NCBI RefSeq assembly: GCF_042686125.1
Contig: NZ_JBHUOV010000002.1
Coordinates: 434,001-498,000, forward strand
Origin: Oceanihabitans iliipiscarium
GTDB taxonomy: Bacteria; Bacteroidota; Bacteroidia; Flavobacteriales; Flavobacteriaceae
Reading direction: 5' to 3'
DNA length: 64,000 bases
Shown piece after piece: positions 51,447 through 60,263 of this stretch. How positions within the stretch are numbered: the stretch's first letter is position 1; every line of letters begins with the position of its first letter. The notes beneath the pieces were generated by a model. The model was not told the origin of the DNA, did not search any database, and worked only from the letters and a program-made list of their open reading frames with translations. Both the position numbers and the translations under genes were made by a program.

Positions 51447-52115
51447 ATGAAGTTAAATACATACATAGACCACACACTATTAAAATCAACTGCAACTAAA
51501 ACAGACATTATACAATTATGTCAAGAAGCTAAAGACCATCAATTCTTTTCAGTTTGTGTAAACTCATGCTTTGTATCTCTTGCTAAAGCTGAATTAAAAG
51601 ATACAACTATTAAGGTTTGTAGTGTTGTTGGGTTTCCTCTTGGTGCTATGAGCACCAAAGCTAAAGTAGAAGAAACCAAACAAGCCATAAAAGATGGTGC
51701 TGATGAAATTGATATGGTCATCAATATTGGCTTATTAAAAAGTAAAGATTTTGACGCAGTTTGGAAAGACATTGAAGCTGTAAAAAAAGTGATGCCAAAC
51801 AAAACGCTTAAAGTGATTTTAGAGACCTGCTACCTCGAAGAATTAGAAATCATAAAAGCGAGTGAATTAGCAATTAACTCAGGTGCAAATTTTATTAAAA
51901 CCTCAACAGGATTTGGAACTGGAGGCGCCACTTTTCATGATGTCAGACTTATGAAAAGTGTAATTACAACTTGTGGCACAAAAATAAAAGCTTCTGGAGG
52001 GATTCGTGATACAAAAACAGCTATAGACTATATTAACCTTGGTGTAGAAAGAATAGGAACATCTAACGGAATTGCTATTGTGACTGGATCACTTTCCGAA
52101 GAAAACAATTACTAA
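51447..52115 (+). CDS. deoC: Deoxyribose-phosphate aldolase
   Basis: The 222-residue TIM-barrel protein shows YIDHTLLKSTATKTDI at the start, the GADEIDMVINIG strand, the Schiff-base Lys in NFIKTSTGFG and the second active-site Lys in TKIKASGGIRD. It splits deoxyribose 5-phosphate to glyceraldehyde 3-phosphate and acetaldehyde. The purine nucleoside phosphorylase gene follows after 4 bp, so the pair forms a deoxynucleoside salvage/catabolic operon. Confidence 0.97.
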   Translation: MKLNTYIDHTLLKSTATKTDIIQLCQEAKDHQFFSVCVNSCFVSLAKAELKDTTIKVCSVVGFPLGAMSTKAKVEETKQAIKDGADEIDMVINIGLLKSKDFDAVWKDIEAVKKVMPNKTLKVILETCYLEELEIIKASELAINSGANFIKTSTGFGTGGATFHDVRLMKSVITTCGTKIKASGGIRDTKTAIDYINLGVERIGTSNGIAIVTGSLSEENNY

Positions 52116-52119
52116 TATT

Positions 52120-52818
52120 ATGAGCATACATATAGGCGCCAAAAAAGGCGATATTGCAGAAACAATTTTATTACCAGGAGATCCTTTAAGAGCCAAATGG
52201 ATTGCAGAAACATTTCTTGAGAACCCAAAATGTTTTAATGAAGTTCGAGGCATGCTAGGCTATACTGGAACACATAATGGAAAACCTATTTCAGTTATGG
52301 GAACAGGAATGGGAGTTCCTAGCATTTCTATTTATGCGCACGAATTAATTACTCAGTTTAGTGTAAAAAACCTTATTCGTGTTGGAAGTTCAGGCTCTTA
52401 CCAAGAACATGTAAAAATAAGAGATGTTGTTTTTGCTATGGCTGCATCTTCTAATTCTGGTGTCAACGAACTTCGTTTTGGTGGTGCGGACTATGCTCCT
52501 ACTGCTGATTTTGAACTCTTTCAAAAGGCGGTAGAAGTTGCCAAATCAAAAGACATTCCTATTAAAGCTGGCAATGTATTTACTTCAGATGAATTTTATG
52601 CCGACGATTTTGAATCCTATAAAAAATGGTCGAAATTCGGAGTTCTTTGTGTTGAAATGGAAACCGCTGGATTATATACTGTTGCTGCAAAGCATAAGGC
52701 TAAAGCCTTAACCATACTAACCATTTCTGACTCGTTAGTTACTGGAGAAAAAACAACAAGTAAAGAACGTGAAACCACTTTTAAAGATATGATTGAAATT
52801 GCTCTGGAATTAGCTTAA
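52120..52818 (+). CDS. deoD: Purine-nucleoside phosphorylase DeoD-type
   Basis: The 232-residue protein has the trimeric/hexameric PNP signature: AETILLPGDPLRAKWIAE, MGTGMGVPSISIYAHEL, RVGSSGSYQ and the purine/ribose site VCVEMETAGLYTVAAK followed by the ISDSLVTGE loop. It cleaves purine (deoxy)nucleosides with phosphate. Together with deoC it feeds pentose carbon into central metabolism. The next gene starts 9 bp later. Confidence 0.97.
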   Translation: MSIHIGAKKGDIAETILLPGDPLRAKWIAETFLENPKCFNEVRGMLGYTGTHNGKPISVMGTGMGVPSISIYAHELITQFSVKNLIRVGSSGSYQEHVKIRDVVFAMAASSNSGVNELRFGGADYAPTADFELFQKAVEVAKSKDIPIKAGNVFTSDEFYADDFESYKKWSKFGVLCVEMETAGLYTVAAKHKAKALTILTISDSLVTGEKTTSKERETTFKDMIEIALELA

Positions 52819-52827
52819 CTTAGCACT

Positions 52828-53337
52828 ATGAAATATTTATACTTTTTTATACTTAGTGTTTTAATTTTAAACCCAATATCAGCTCAAACTGAAACATCTT
52901 CAGAAACATCGACTTATTATTTTATTCGTCATGCCGAGAAAGACAGAAGTAATGCTTCAGAAAAAAATCCTCATTTAACTGAAATTGGTAAAGCAAGAGC
53001 TGAACATTGGAGTGCTGTGTTGAGCTCTATTCATTTTGATGCTGTGTATTCTACAGATTATCACAGAACCCGAGAAACAGCGCTACCAACTGCAACAAAA
53101 AACAATTTAGAGCTGTCTTTATATCGTCCTAAGCATATTGATTTGAAAAATTTCTTAAAGGAAACAAAAGGTAAAACTGTACTTATCGTTGGGCATAGTA
53201 ATACAATACCTCATTTTGTAAATGATGTTATTGGAGAAAAAAAGTATGTCGATATAGAAGATGACAATAATGGCAATTTATATATTGTAACGATTATTAA
53301 TAAGAGTATTTCAGATCAGGTTTTGCTAATCAATTAA
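52828..53337 (+). CDS. Exported histidine-phosphatase (SixA/PGM-like) protein
   Basis: The 169-residue protein has a signal peptide (about 1-20, cut after ISAQ) and the phosphoglycerate-mutase-like core: catalytic FIRHAEKDR near residue 34 and the second His in VLIVGHSNTIPHF. The fold is short, as in SixA. A periplasmic location is inferred from the signal peptide. Substrate unknown. It is the last gene of the deo run and overlaps the convergent DUF6503 gene by 8 bp. Confidence 0.85.
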   Translation: MKYLYFFILSVLILNPISAQTETSSETSTYYFIRHAEKDRSNASEKNPHLTEIGKARAEHWSAVLSSIHFDAVYSTDYHRTRETALPTATKNNLELSLYRPKHIDLKNFLKETKGKTVLIVGHSNTIPHFVNDVIGEKKYVDIEDDNNGNLYIVTIINKSISDQVLLIN

Positions 53338-54067
53338 CTTGAATATTTTTTAATTCAATTTTTGATAATAATTTAAGTTGATTAGACTCAAATGCTTTAT
53401 CTAAAGCATTCAATTTCAAAGCTTCATCTATTGGTTTGTAATTTTTATAATCTACAAAACGCAATCCGTTAATGATACGCTCGTTGTAAGCTTCTCTAAA
53501 TCGCATCCCAACACCATCAGTTTCAATATAAGAATAGGCCAAGTAATCTACTTTAAAGGTTTCTGTATCTATCCAATACACAAATACATCTTCAAAATCT
53601 TCTCCTCCACCTTCTTGGTCAAAAGTTACTTTTATTTTATGATAAAATTTATCTTTGATAGTGACCTTACCCAAACTACTTTTGTTTACAGCAGCATCAT
53701 TTAATCCATAAGGCAATAGAGCAAAATAATGCACCGAATTTACAGATGCAGAATATTTTGGTATCATAGAATCTATTACTACGACAGAATTATTATTCAC
53801 ATAACGCTGAAATCCATCGTTATTTAAAACATCTTTTATGTTTCCAATTGAATCCGTAAACTGTCTTTCATATTGAAAGCTACCTCCTGCTCGATGAGAA
53901 CGATAGTGTTTACCTCTAAAATCAAATTCTATATTAGCCTTTAAATAGTTTTCACCTCCAGAAACTTCTATGGTTTTGTCAATAATTTTTTCGGCTGTTA
54001 ATTGAGTTTCTGTCTTACATGCTATTACAAATAGGCAGGATACCACTATATATTTTAAGTTTTGCAT
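53330..54067 (-). CDS. DUF6503-like lipoprotein
   Basis: The 245-residue protein has a lipoprotein signal (VVSCLFVIAC, Cys17) and a beta-rich body that begins AEKIIDKTIEVSGGENYL, a LolA/LppX-like opening. Other marks are FDFRGKHYRSHRAGGSFQY, HYFALLPYGLND and FRFREAYNERIINGLRF-like ends typical of flavobacterial DUF6503 proteins. A lipid-carrier-like fold is possible. It is single on its strand. Confidence 0.75.
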   Translation of the reverse strand: MQNLKYIVVSCLFVIACKTETQLTAEKIIDKTIEVSGGENYLKANIEFDFRGKHYRSHRAGGSFQYERQFTDSIGNIKDVLNNDGFQRYVNNNSVVVIDSMIPKYSASVNSVHYFALLPYGLNDAAVNKSSLGKVTIKDKFYHKIKVTFDQEGGGEDFEDVFVYWIDTETFKVDYLAYSYIETDGVGMRFREAYNERIINGLRFVDYKNYKPIDEALKLNALDKAFESNQLKLLSKIELKNIQVN

Positions 54068-54137
54068 GAGAATTAAGTTTATAAACTGGTCGTAAAATTA
54101 ATCAATTCATAACATTTTATGGCTTAATAAAATTATG

Positions 54138-54145
54138 TAGTTTTG
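54138..54145 (+). promoter_or_regulatory. -7 promoter element of smpB, nearly leaderless
   Basis: TAGTTTTG matches TAnnTTTG and ends 6 nt before the ATG at 54152. A TTG codon at 54143 lies inside it, so the longer frame starting there cannot be used from this promoter. Confidence 0.5.
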
Positions 54146-54151
54146 ACAGCG

Positions 54152-54610
54152 ATGAAAAACTCAGTAAATATTAAAAACAAAAAAGCTAAATTCGAGTATG
54201 AAATTCTCGATAAATATACGGCTGGAATTGTTTTAACTGGTACTGAAATTAAATCCATTAGAGATAGTAAAGCCTCTATTTCTGAAAGCTTTTGTGAATT
54301 TAATGAGCAAAACGAATTGTTTGTTATTAACATGACTATTCAAGAATATGTATATGGCAACTATTATAACCACAAACCTAAAGCAGAACGTAAGTTACTC
54401 CTCAATAAACGTGAGCTAAAAAAGTTGGCTAAAGACGTCAATACTAAAGGGCTGACCATTGTGCCTTTACGTTTATTTCTTAATGAAAAAGGACTTGCCA
54501 AATTAGACATTGCTTTAGCGAAGGGAAAAAAACTTTTCGATAAACGCGACACCATAAAAGACAGAGATAATAAGCGTAATCTAGATCGAATTAAGAAAAA
54601 TTTTAATTAA
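54152..54610 (+). CDS. smpB: SsrA-binding protein SmpB
   Basis: From the ATG at 54152 the protein has 152 residues. Family strings are FEYEILDKYTAGIVLTGTEIKS, GNYYNHKPKAERKLLL and the C-terminal basic tail (KKLFDKRDTIKDRDNKRNLDR) that enters the ribosome decoding region. It brings tmRNA to stalled ribosomes. The upstream TTG-started form is three residues longer, but its codon lies within the -7 element. The DUF5686 gene follows after 68 bp. Confidence 0.97.
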   Translation: MKNSVNIKNKKAKFEYEILDKYTAGIVLTGTEIKSIRDSKASISESFCEFNEQNELFVINMTIQEYVYGNYYNHKPKAERKLLLNKRELKKLAKDVNTKGLTIVPLRLFLNEKGLAKLDIALAKGKKLFDKRDTIKDRDNKRNLDRIKKNFN

Positions 54611-54678
54611 GTTTATGATTACTATAACAATTTTCAGAACACAGATTAGTTAAGTTTGAAAAAACTAAACCATCATTC

Positions 54679-57147
54679 ATGAAGCATAAATTACTTCTCA
54701 CTGTATTTCTAATCTCTTCATTGTTTTCTTATGCACAAATTATTGGCACAGTAACATCTACAAAAAGTGAACCTCTAGCTTTTGTTAATATTTATATTGA
54801 AGGCACATATACAGGAACGACGAGCAATGACAATGGTCGATACGAATTAAACATCACTCAACCAGGCACATATACAGTCACTTTTAAATACTTAGGTTTT
54901 AAAACTTTAAAAAAGACTGCTGAGATCTCTAAATTCCCTTTTACTCTAGATGCTTCATTAGAAGAAAATAAAATTTCATTAGACGAAGTTACTGTCAATG
55001 CTGAAGAAAATCCAGCAGATATTATTATGAGGAAAGCCATCGCAAATCGAGAGAAAAATCTTGGTAAGATTAAAAATTATACAGCCGATTTTTATTCTCG
55101 TGGTTTTATAAAAATTGAAAATGTGCCTGAAAAAATTTTCGGACAAGAAGTTGGTGATTTAGATGGTAATTTAGACTCAACAAGAAGTGGTATGATTTAC
55201 CTTTCTGAAACCATTTCGAAAATAAAATATTCGTATCCAGATCAATTATCTGAACACATAATTGCTTCAAAAATAAGCGGAAATGATAGTGGTTTTAGTT
55301 TTAATACTGCTGTGAGTGCCGATTTCAACTTTTATCAAAATACTATCGAATTAGGCAATCAAATTGTGTCGCCTATTGCCAATTATGCCTTTAATTATTA
55401 TCGCTTTAAATTAGAAGGGATTTTCTATGACGATAATGGTAATCTCATCAATCAAATTAAAGTGATTCCAAAACGTGAACACGACAGGATTTTTTCTGGA
55501 ACGGTTTATATTGTTGAAGACGACTGGTCTTTTTATGCTTTAGAACTTGACATTACAGGAGAACAAGCTCAAATTCCTGCAACCGAATTAATTAGTATCA
55601 AACAAAGTTTTTCTTATTCAGAACAGGATAAATTATGGTCTTTAATGTCGCAAAGCATCGATTTTGAATATGGCTTTATAGGCATTACTGGCAATGGACG
55701 CTTTCATGCTGTTTATAGTGAGTATGATTTTACTCCAGAATTTTCAAAAGATGCGTTTACCAATGAAATTTTAACGTTTGAAAAAGAAGCCAATAAAAAA
55801 GACGCTATATTTTGGGACACTAAACGCCCTGTTTTACTTACCGAAGAAGAAGCTACAGATTACGTAAAAAAAGATAGTGTTCAAACGGTTAGAAAATCAA
55901 AAAAATATTTAGACTCTACAGATGTGGTTTCCAATAAATTCACCCTTGGGAACCTCTTAGGTTATAACTACCAAAACTCTTATAACGACTGGAATATTGG
56001 CTATGGAAGTCCTTTAGAAAAAATTGGATTCAACACTGTTCAAGGCTTTAATACTGGAATGAATTTTTACTATTCAAAAAATATAGATGACTTTAATCGT
56101 TATTACAGAATTAATGCAGATATAGAATATGGTTTTAGTGATGAACGCTTTCGTAGTACTTTATCGTTTAGGTATAAGTTTAATGATATCAAACGTCCTT
56201 TTTTAACCCTTTCTGGTGGTGTAAAAACACAACAGTTCAATGCTAATGATCCCATTTCTAAAGCTGAAAATTCTGGATTTAGCTTATTTTCTGAACGAAA
56301 CTACTTGAAAATTTATGAAAAGAGCTTTGCACAAATTGGCTATTCTCAAGAAGTGGTGAATGGATTGCGAATGAATGCCTCAATGGCTTATGAAAGAAGA
56401 CAACCTTTATTTAACACGACAGACCAAGTATGGTATCCAAAAGCCGATAGAGCCTACACTAGTAATAATCCTTTAGACGAAACTGCTTATGGTATTGCTC
56501 CTTTTGAAACACATCATATGCTAAAATTTATTCTTGGAGCTCAAATTAATTTCGGACAAAAATATTTTAGCTATCCTGACAGTAAATGGAACATTCCTAA
56601 CCGAAAGTTTCCAACCCTCTACTTAGGTTATGAAAAAGGATTTGCTTCATCTGTTAGCGATTATAACTTTAATGAAGTTTCTGCACGATTATCACAAGGA
56701 CTAAGCTTAGGAAACAAAGGCTATTTTCAATACAATTTAAAAGGAGGTACTTTCTTCGATTCAGATAACATTGCATTTACCGACTATAAACATTTTAATG
56801 GCAACCAAATAAATGTAGGAACAGCAGATAGCTACACCAATGTGTTTAATAATTTACCTTATTACGCTTTTAGTACTAATAAATCATATAGTGAGTTTCA
56901 TGCTGAACATGATTTTAGAGGGTATATTCTAGGAAAGATTCCTTTATTGAATAAACTCAATTTTAATTTAGTTGTTGGTGCTCACAATTTATCTACTCAA
57001 GATCGCAAACCCTATCAGGAATATTCAATTGGACTAGACAATTTAGGCTGGGGAACTTTCAGGTTTTTACGTTTAGATTATGTGCGTTCATACCAAAGCG
57101 GTTTTGTTAATGATGCAATTATTTTTGGGATTAAGCTTCTAAATTAA
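54679..57147 (+). CDS. DUF5686 outer-membrane protein with carboxypeptidase-like regulatory domain
   Basis: The 822-residue protein has a signal peptide (cut after SYAQ), a carboxypeptidase-D regulatory-like beta sandwich (about 21-95: IIGTVTSTKSEPLAFVNIYI, GTTSNDNGRYELN) and then the long DUF5686 body. The rest looks like a beta-barrel with repeated amphipathic strands ending in an aromatic or Asn residue (FVNDAIIFGIKLLN). The plug domain of TonB receptors is absent. It probably sits in the outer membrane; function unknown. It is followed after 19 bp by a small exported protein. Confidence 0.87.
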   Translation: MKHKLLLTVFLISSLFSYAQIIGTVTSTKSEPLAFVNIYIEGTYTGTTSNDNGRYELNITQPGTYTVTFKYLGFKTLKKTAEISKFPFTLDASLEENKISLDEVTVNAEENPADIIMRKAIANREKNLGKIKNYTADFYSRGFIKIENVPEKIFGQEVGDLDGNLDSTRSGMIYLSETISKIKYSYPDQLSEHIIASKISGNDSGFSFNTAVSADFNFYQNTIELGNQIVSPIANYAFNYYRFKLEGIFYDDNGNLINQIKVIPKREHDRIFSGTVYIVEDDWSFYALELDITGEQAQIPATELISIKQSFSYSEQDKLWSLMSQSIDFEYGFIGITGNGRFHAVYSEYDFTPEFSKDAFTNEILTFEKEANKKDAIFWDTKRPVLLTEEEATDYVKKDSVQTVRKSKKYLDSTDVVSNKFTLGNLLGYNYQNSYNDWNIGYGSPLEKIGFNTVQGFNTGMNFYYSKNIDDFNRYYRINADIEYGFSDERFRSTLSFRYKFNDIKRPFLTLSGGVKTQQFNANDPISKAENSGFSLFSERNYLKIYEKSFAQIGYSQEVVNGLRMNASMAYERRQPLFNTTDQVWYPKADRAYTSNNPLDETAYGIAPFETHHMLKFILGAQINFGQKYFSYPDSKWNIPNRKFPTLYLGYEKGFASSVSDYNFNEVSARLSQGLSLGNKGYFQYNLKGGTFFDSDNIAFTDYKHFNGNQINVGTADSYTNVFNNLPYYAFSTNKSYSEFHAEHDFRGYILGKIPLLNKLNFNLVVGAHNLSTQDRKPYQEYSIGLDNLGWGTFRFLRLDYVRSYQSGFVNDAIIFGIKLLN

Positions 57148-57166
57148 CTAACTTTATAAAAACTTG

Positions 57167-57697
57167 ATGATGAAAAAACGACTCGCCACTTCGCTCCTAT
57201 TTTTAATGTTCATATCGATTAGCGCTCAAGAACAAGTTCATAATTATGACGACAAAGTTAAAACCCTAAATCTTACTATAGAAACGCTTTATGCTGTCAT
57301 TTCTGGTGAAAAAGGTGAAGCTCGTAACTGGGACCTTTTTAGGTTTTTGTTTAAACCAGATGCAAAATTAATTCCAACTGGAAAAAACAAAGAAGGCGTC
57401 TATGGACTAAATTATATCTCGCCTGAAGATTATATTGAATCTTCAGGAACATGGTTAATTGAAAATGGTTTTTTTGAAAAAGAAATTCATAGAGAAGTTG
57501 ACACTTTTGGTAATATAACTCAAGTTTTTAGTACTTATGAATCCTATTATAGCGAATCAGATGACAAACCATTTATGCGTGGTATTAATAGCATACAGTT
57601 ATTAAACGATGGTAAACGCTGGTGGGTTGTTAATATTTATTGGTTTCAAGAAACCAAAGAGCATCCTATTCCTCAAAATTATTTGCCGAAACATTAA
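57167..57697 (+). CDS. Exported NTF2/SnoaL-like protein
   Basis: I chose the ATG at 57167 (176 residues); the frame also allows a TTG one codon earlier. A signal peptide (about 1-20, cut after SISAQ) precedes an NTF2-like domain: NLTIETLYAVISGEKGEARNW, FRFLFKPDAKLIP, and RWWVVNIYWFQETKEHPIP. Such domains are small cavity folds used for catalysis or binding; no active site is clear. The DUF1648 gene follows after 2 bp, so the two are cotranscribed. Confidence 0.78.
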   Translation: MMKKRLATSLLFLMFISISAQEQVHNYDDKVKTLNLTIETLYAVISGEKGEARNWDLFRFLFKPDAKLIPTGKNKEGVYGLNYISPEDYIESSGTWLIENGFFEKEIHREVDTFGNITQVFSTYESYYSESDDKPFMRGINSIQLLNDGKRWWVVNIYWFQETKEHPIPQNYLPKH

Positions 57698-57699
57698 TT

Positions 57700-58215
57700 A
57701 TGTTTTACGAAGACAGACCAAAAATAAAGCTAAAAAAAACGACTGGAGATAATATCGTTGAGTACACCTCTTTAGGTTTATTAGTCTTTTCAATAATTTA
57801 CACTCTTTATTTTTACAAAAGCCTTCCTGAACAAATCCCAATGCATTTTAACACTTCAGGTGAAGTAAATGGTTTTGGCTCCAAAGATAGCATTTGGGCA
57901 TTACATGCTATAGGAATAGCGACTGCTATAGGTTTGTATTTTCTAAATAAGTCGCCTCACATTTTTAACTACCCACAGAAAATAACTATTGATAACGCAA
58001 AGAAATACTATACTGATGCCACTAGAATATTACGTTATACTAATCTTGGTATAGTCATAATTTTCACCCTTCTTGAGTATCAAATTATAAACATTGCATT
58101 AAAGAAGTCAAGCAGTCTTAGTGGAATTACACAATATATCGTTTTAGCCATTATTGCGACAATAACGCTATTCCCTATAGTTTATGTGTTTAAAAATTTA
58201 AAGAAGAAAAAATGA
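57700..58215 (+). CDS. DUF1648 domain membrane protein
   Basis: The ATG at 57700 gives 171 residues; an earlier in-frame start lies inside the preceding gene. DUF1648 is visible in YFYKSLPEQIPMHFNTSGEVNGFGSKDS, with flanking membrane helices (LGLLVFSIIYTLYF, IGIATAIGLYFL, LGIVIIFTLLEYQIINIAL, IVLAIIATITLFPIVYVF). Members are integral inner-membrane proteins, some linked to ATP-binding or SdpI-like immunity proteins. The role here is unknown. It ends against the convergent cyanophycinase-like gene with no gap. Confidence 0.8.
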   Translation: MFYEDRPKIKLKKTTGDNIVEYTSLGLLVFSIIYTLYFYKSLPEQIPMHFNTSGEVNGFGSKDSIWALHAIGIATAIGLYFLNKSPHIFNYPQKITIDNAKKYYTDATRILRYTNLGIVIIFTLLEYQIINIALKKSSSLSGITQYIVLAIIATITLFPIVYVFKNLKKKK

Positions 58216-59493
58216 CTATTTTTTTACTAGTTTGAATGTTTGTGTTTTATTATCGATTTTCAACTTTAAAAAATAAACCCCTGAAGCAAATAATGACGTA
58301 TCAATTCCTTCAATAGTATTAGTGATTTGTATCGATTTTCCTGTAACATCATAAAGTATTACTCCTTCGACCAAAGCATCAGAAGCAATGTGAATGGTAT
58401 CTATAAAAGGATTTGGAAACACCGAAACTGAAGCCTCATCAAAATCAGAAACAGATAGCAAATCACATTCAGGATTAACAGTTATAGAAGTATTAAAGCT
58501 GCCATTATCAATAGACCAATTAAACCATTCGCCTCCACTTTCAGTCATCCAATCAGATAAATCAAAATAATTTTCTCCAGTATTCGTCCCAGGAACCTTA
58601 CACACTTTTATAGCTTCTCCACTTCTATTCCAATTTAAAGGGCTTCCATTCGTACAGTTTTCAGGCTCAAAATCTTCAACACAATTCGCTTGTAAGAAAT
58701 AAGCATGTTCTTCATAGTTTGGATAATCGCCATACACATAACCTTTTCCATCAGAATCAACACAAACCGCAGTATATTCATTGCATGCAATACCAAAAGC
58801 ACGCAGGCCATTATCTTGAATATAACGTGCTAAAAAAGTGCTATGCCTTCCTTTTCTATCAGGATCATCATAATGCGAATCTGTGGTTATATGTTCTAAA
58901 TACGGAATGTCTAAAAAATCATTATACCCTAATGTCATTCTAGAATGATAAGGATTAGATAATGCTTGAGCATTGGTTACTGTTCCATTTTGGGCTGAAA
59001 AATAAGCGCTTCCTAAAATTGCCATTCCTGCACTTGTACCACCAATAACACCTTGTTTTACATTAACAAAATGATTTATAGCGTCTTCCATTGCATTGTC
59101 TTTAAAATAAGACACATAATTATATTGGTCACCTCCAGCAAACCATATTGCTTCTGCATTGGCAACCTTATTTAACACATAAGGATCTAATGCTCCAGCT
59201 TCATTATTGATAACAAACGTAGTCACAGAATTTACAGCAACGCCTAATTCGGAATAAAAATAATCGTTATAACCATCACTTCCTGAAGCACGTAAAACTA
59301 AAATATCGCCTCCATTAGCTTTTCGTAAAAACCAGCGCATGGCTTCATCGTGCTCAGTTGCTCCTCCCATTAAACAGATGCCGAAATCTGGAGTAACATC
59401 AATACCTACAACATTTCCAGTGCCATATTCAGTAAAGTTTTGCGAAAACCCAAGTTGAGAGACTAGAATAATTAATAAAGTAATTCTTTTCAT
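58216..59493 (-). CDS. Cyanophycinase-like S51 peptidase with T9SS sorting tail
   Basis: The 425-residue protein has a signal peptide (about 1-18) and an S51/class I glutamine-amidotransferase fold: GICLMGGATEHDEAM, ILVLRASGSDGYNDYF and the nucleophile elbow VIGGTSAGMAILG with Ser154. Cyanophycinases hydrolyse multi-L-arginyl-poly-aspartate, and extracellular relatives may do so outside the cell. The last 75 residues form a T9SS type A sorting domain (VSVFPNPFIDTIHI, FASGVYFLKLKIDN, LVKK end). It should be secreted to the surface or medium. It is in tandem with pcm, 3 bp apart. Confidence 0.88.
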   Translation of the reverse strand: MKRITLLIILVSQLGFSQNFTEYGTGNVVGIDVTPDFGICLMGGATEHDEAMRWFLRKANGGDILVLRASGSDGYNDYFYSELGVAVNSVTTFVINNEAGALDPYVLNKVANAEAIWFAGGDQYNYVSYFKDNAMEDAINHFVNVKQGVIGGTSAGMAILGSAYFSAQNGTVTNAQALSNPYHSRMTLGYNDFLDIPYLEHITTDSHYDDPDRKGRHSTFLARYIQDNGLRAFGIACNEYTAVCVDSDGKGYVYGDYPNYEEHAYFLQANCVEDFEPENCTNGSPLNWNRSGEAIKVCKVPGTNTGENYFDLSDWMTESGGEWFNWSIDNGSFNTSITVNPECDLLSVSDFDEASVSVFPNPFIDTIHIASDALVEGVILYDVTGKSIQITNTIEGIDTSLFASGVYFLKLKIDNKTQTFKLVKK

Positions 59494-59496
59494 AAT

Positions 59497-60138
59497 TTAA
59501 TTTTTATCTTCTAATAAAGGTACAAATCTAAACTCCCCAAATTCTTGCTTTTGAAATTCTTTTTCTGAAGTTCTTATATAAAGCGTCATAATTTGCACCT
59601 CATCTCCAACAGGAATCACTAAACGTCCACCTACAGCAAGCTGTGTTAACAAAGGTTTAGGAACAAAAGGTGCGCCAGCAGTAACAATAATACTCTGAAA
59701 AGGTGCTTCCTCTTTTAAACCAATATAACCATCCCCAAAAATGAGTTTTTTAGCGCGATAGCCTAATTTTGGTAAAAACTTACTCGTTTTTTTAAATAGC
59801 TCCTTTTGCCTTTCAATACTATACACCTTTGCTCCAAGCTCACACAACACAGCAGTTTGGTAACCACTTCCTGTGCCAATTTCTAGAATTTTATCGTCTG
59901 TATTCACTTTTAGCAACTCAGATTGAAAAGCAACTGTATAGGGTTGAGAAATGGTTTGATCTGCACCAATAGGAAAGGCTTTATCTTGATATGCATGGTC
60001 TAAAAACCCTGAATCCATAAACAAATGTCTAGGAATTTTTCTGATAGCAGCTATAACTCGTTCATCTTTTATGCCTTTTTTAATGAGAGTATCTACTAGT
60101 TTTTGCCTTAAGCCTTGATGTTTAAAAGTATCTTTCAA
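59497..60138 (-). CDS. pcm: Protein-L-isoaspartate O-methyltransferase
   Basis: The 213-residue protein shows AIRKIPRHLFMDSGF, YQDKAFPIGADQTISQPYTVA and the SAM site ILEIGTGSGYQTAVLCELG, with GDGYIGLKEEAPFQSIIVTA in the later half. It starts repair of isoaspartyl residues by methylation. It is upstream of the cyanophycinase-like gene in the same unit, an interesting pair because cyanophycin is built on aspartate, though this may be chance. Confidence 0.95.
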   Translation of the reverse strand: MKDTFKHQGLRQKLVDTLIKKGIKDERVIAAIRKIPRHLFMDSGFLDHAYQDKAFPIGADQTISQPYTVAFQSELLKVNTDDKILEIGTGSGYQTAVLCELGAKVYSIERQKELFKKTSKFLPKLGYRAKKLIFGDGYIGLKEEAPFQSIIVTAGAPFVPKPLLTQLAVGGRLVIPVGDEVQIMTLYIRTSEKEFQKQEFGEFRFVPLLEDKN

Positions 60139-60239
60139 AAAATATATATGTGATTTAAAAATTTAAAAATAAAAGAATCATAAGTAAGAACAAACACTAT
60201 TTTCTATTTTCTTTTTTCTTTTTTCTGCTTCAAAAAAAC

Positions 60240-60247
60240 TATTTTTG
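60240..60247 (+). promoter_or_regulatory. -7 promoter element of the oxidoreductase / dehydrogenase unit
   Basis: TATTTTTG matches TAnnTTTG and ends 16 nt before the ATG at 60264. Confidence 0.5.
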
Positions 60248-60263
60248 TTGAAAACGTAAAACT

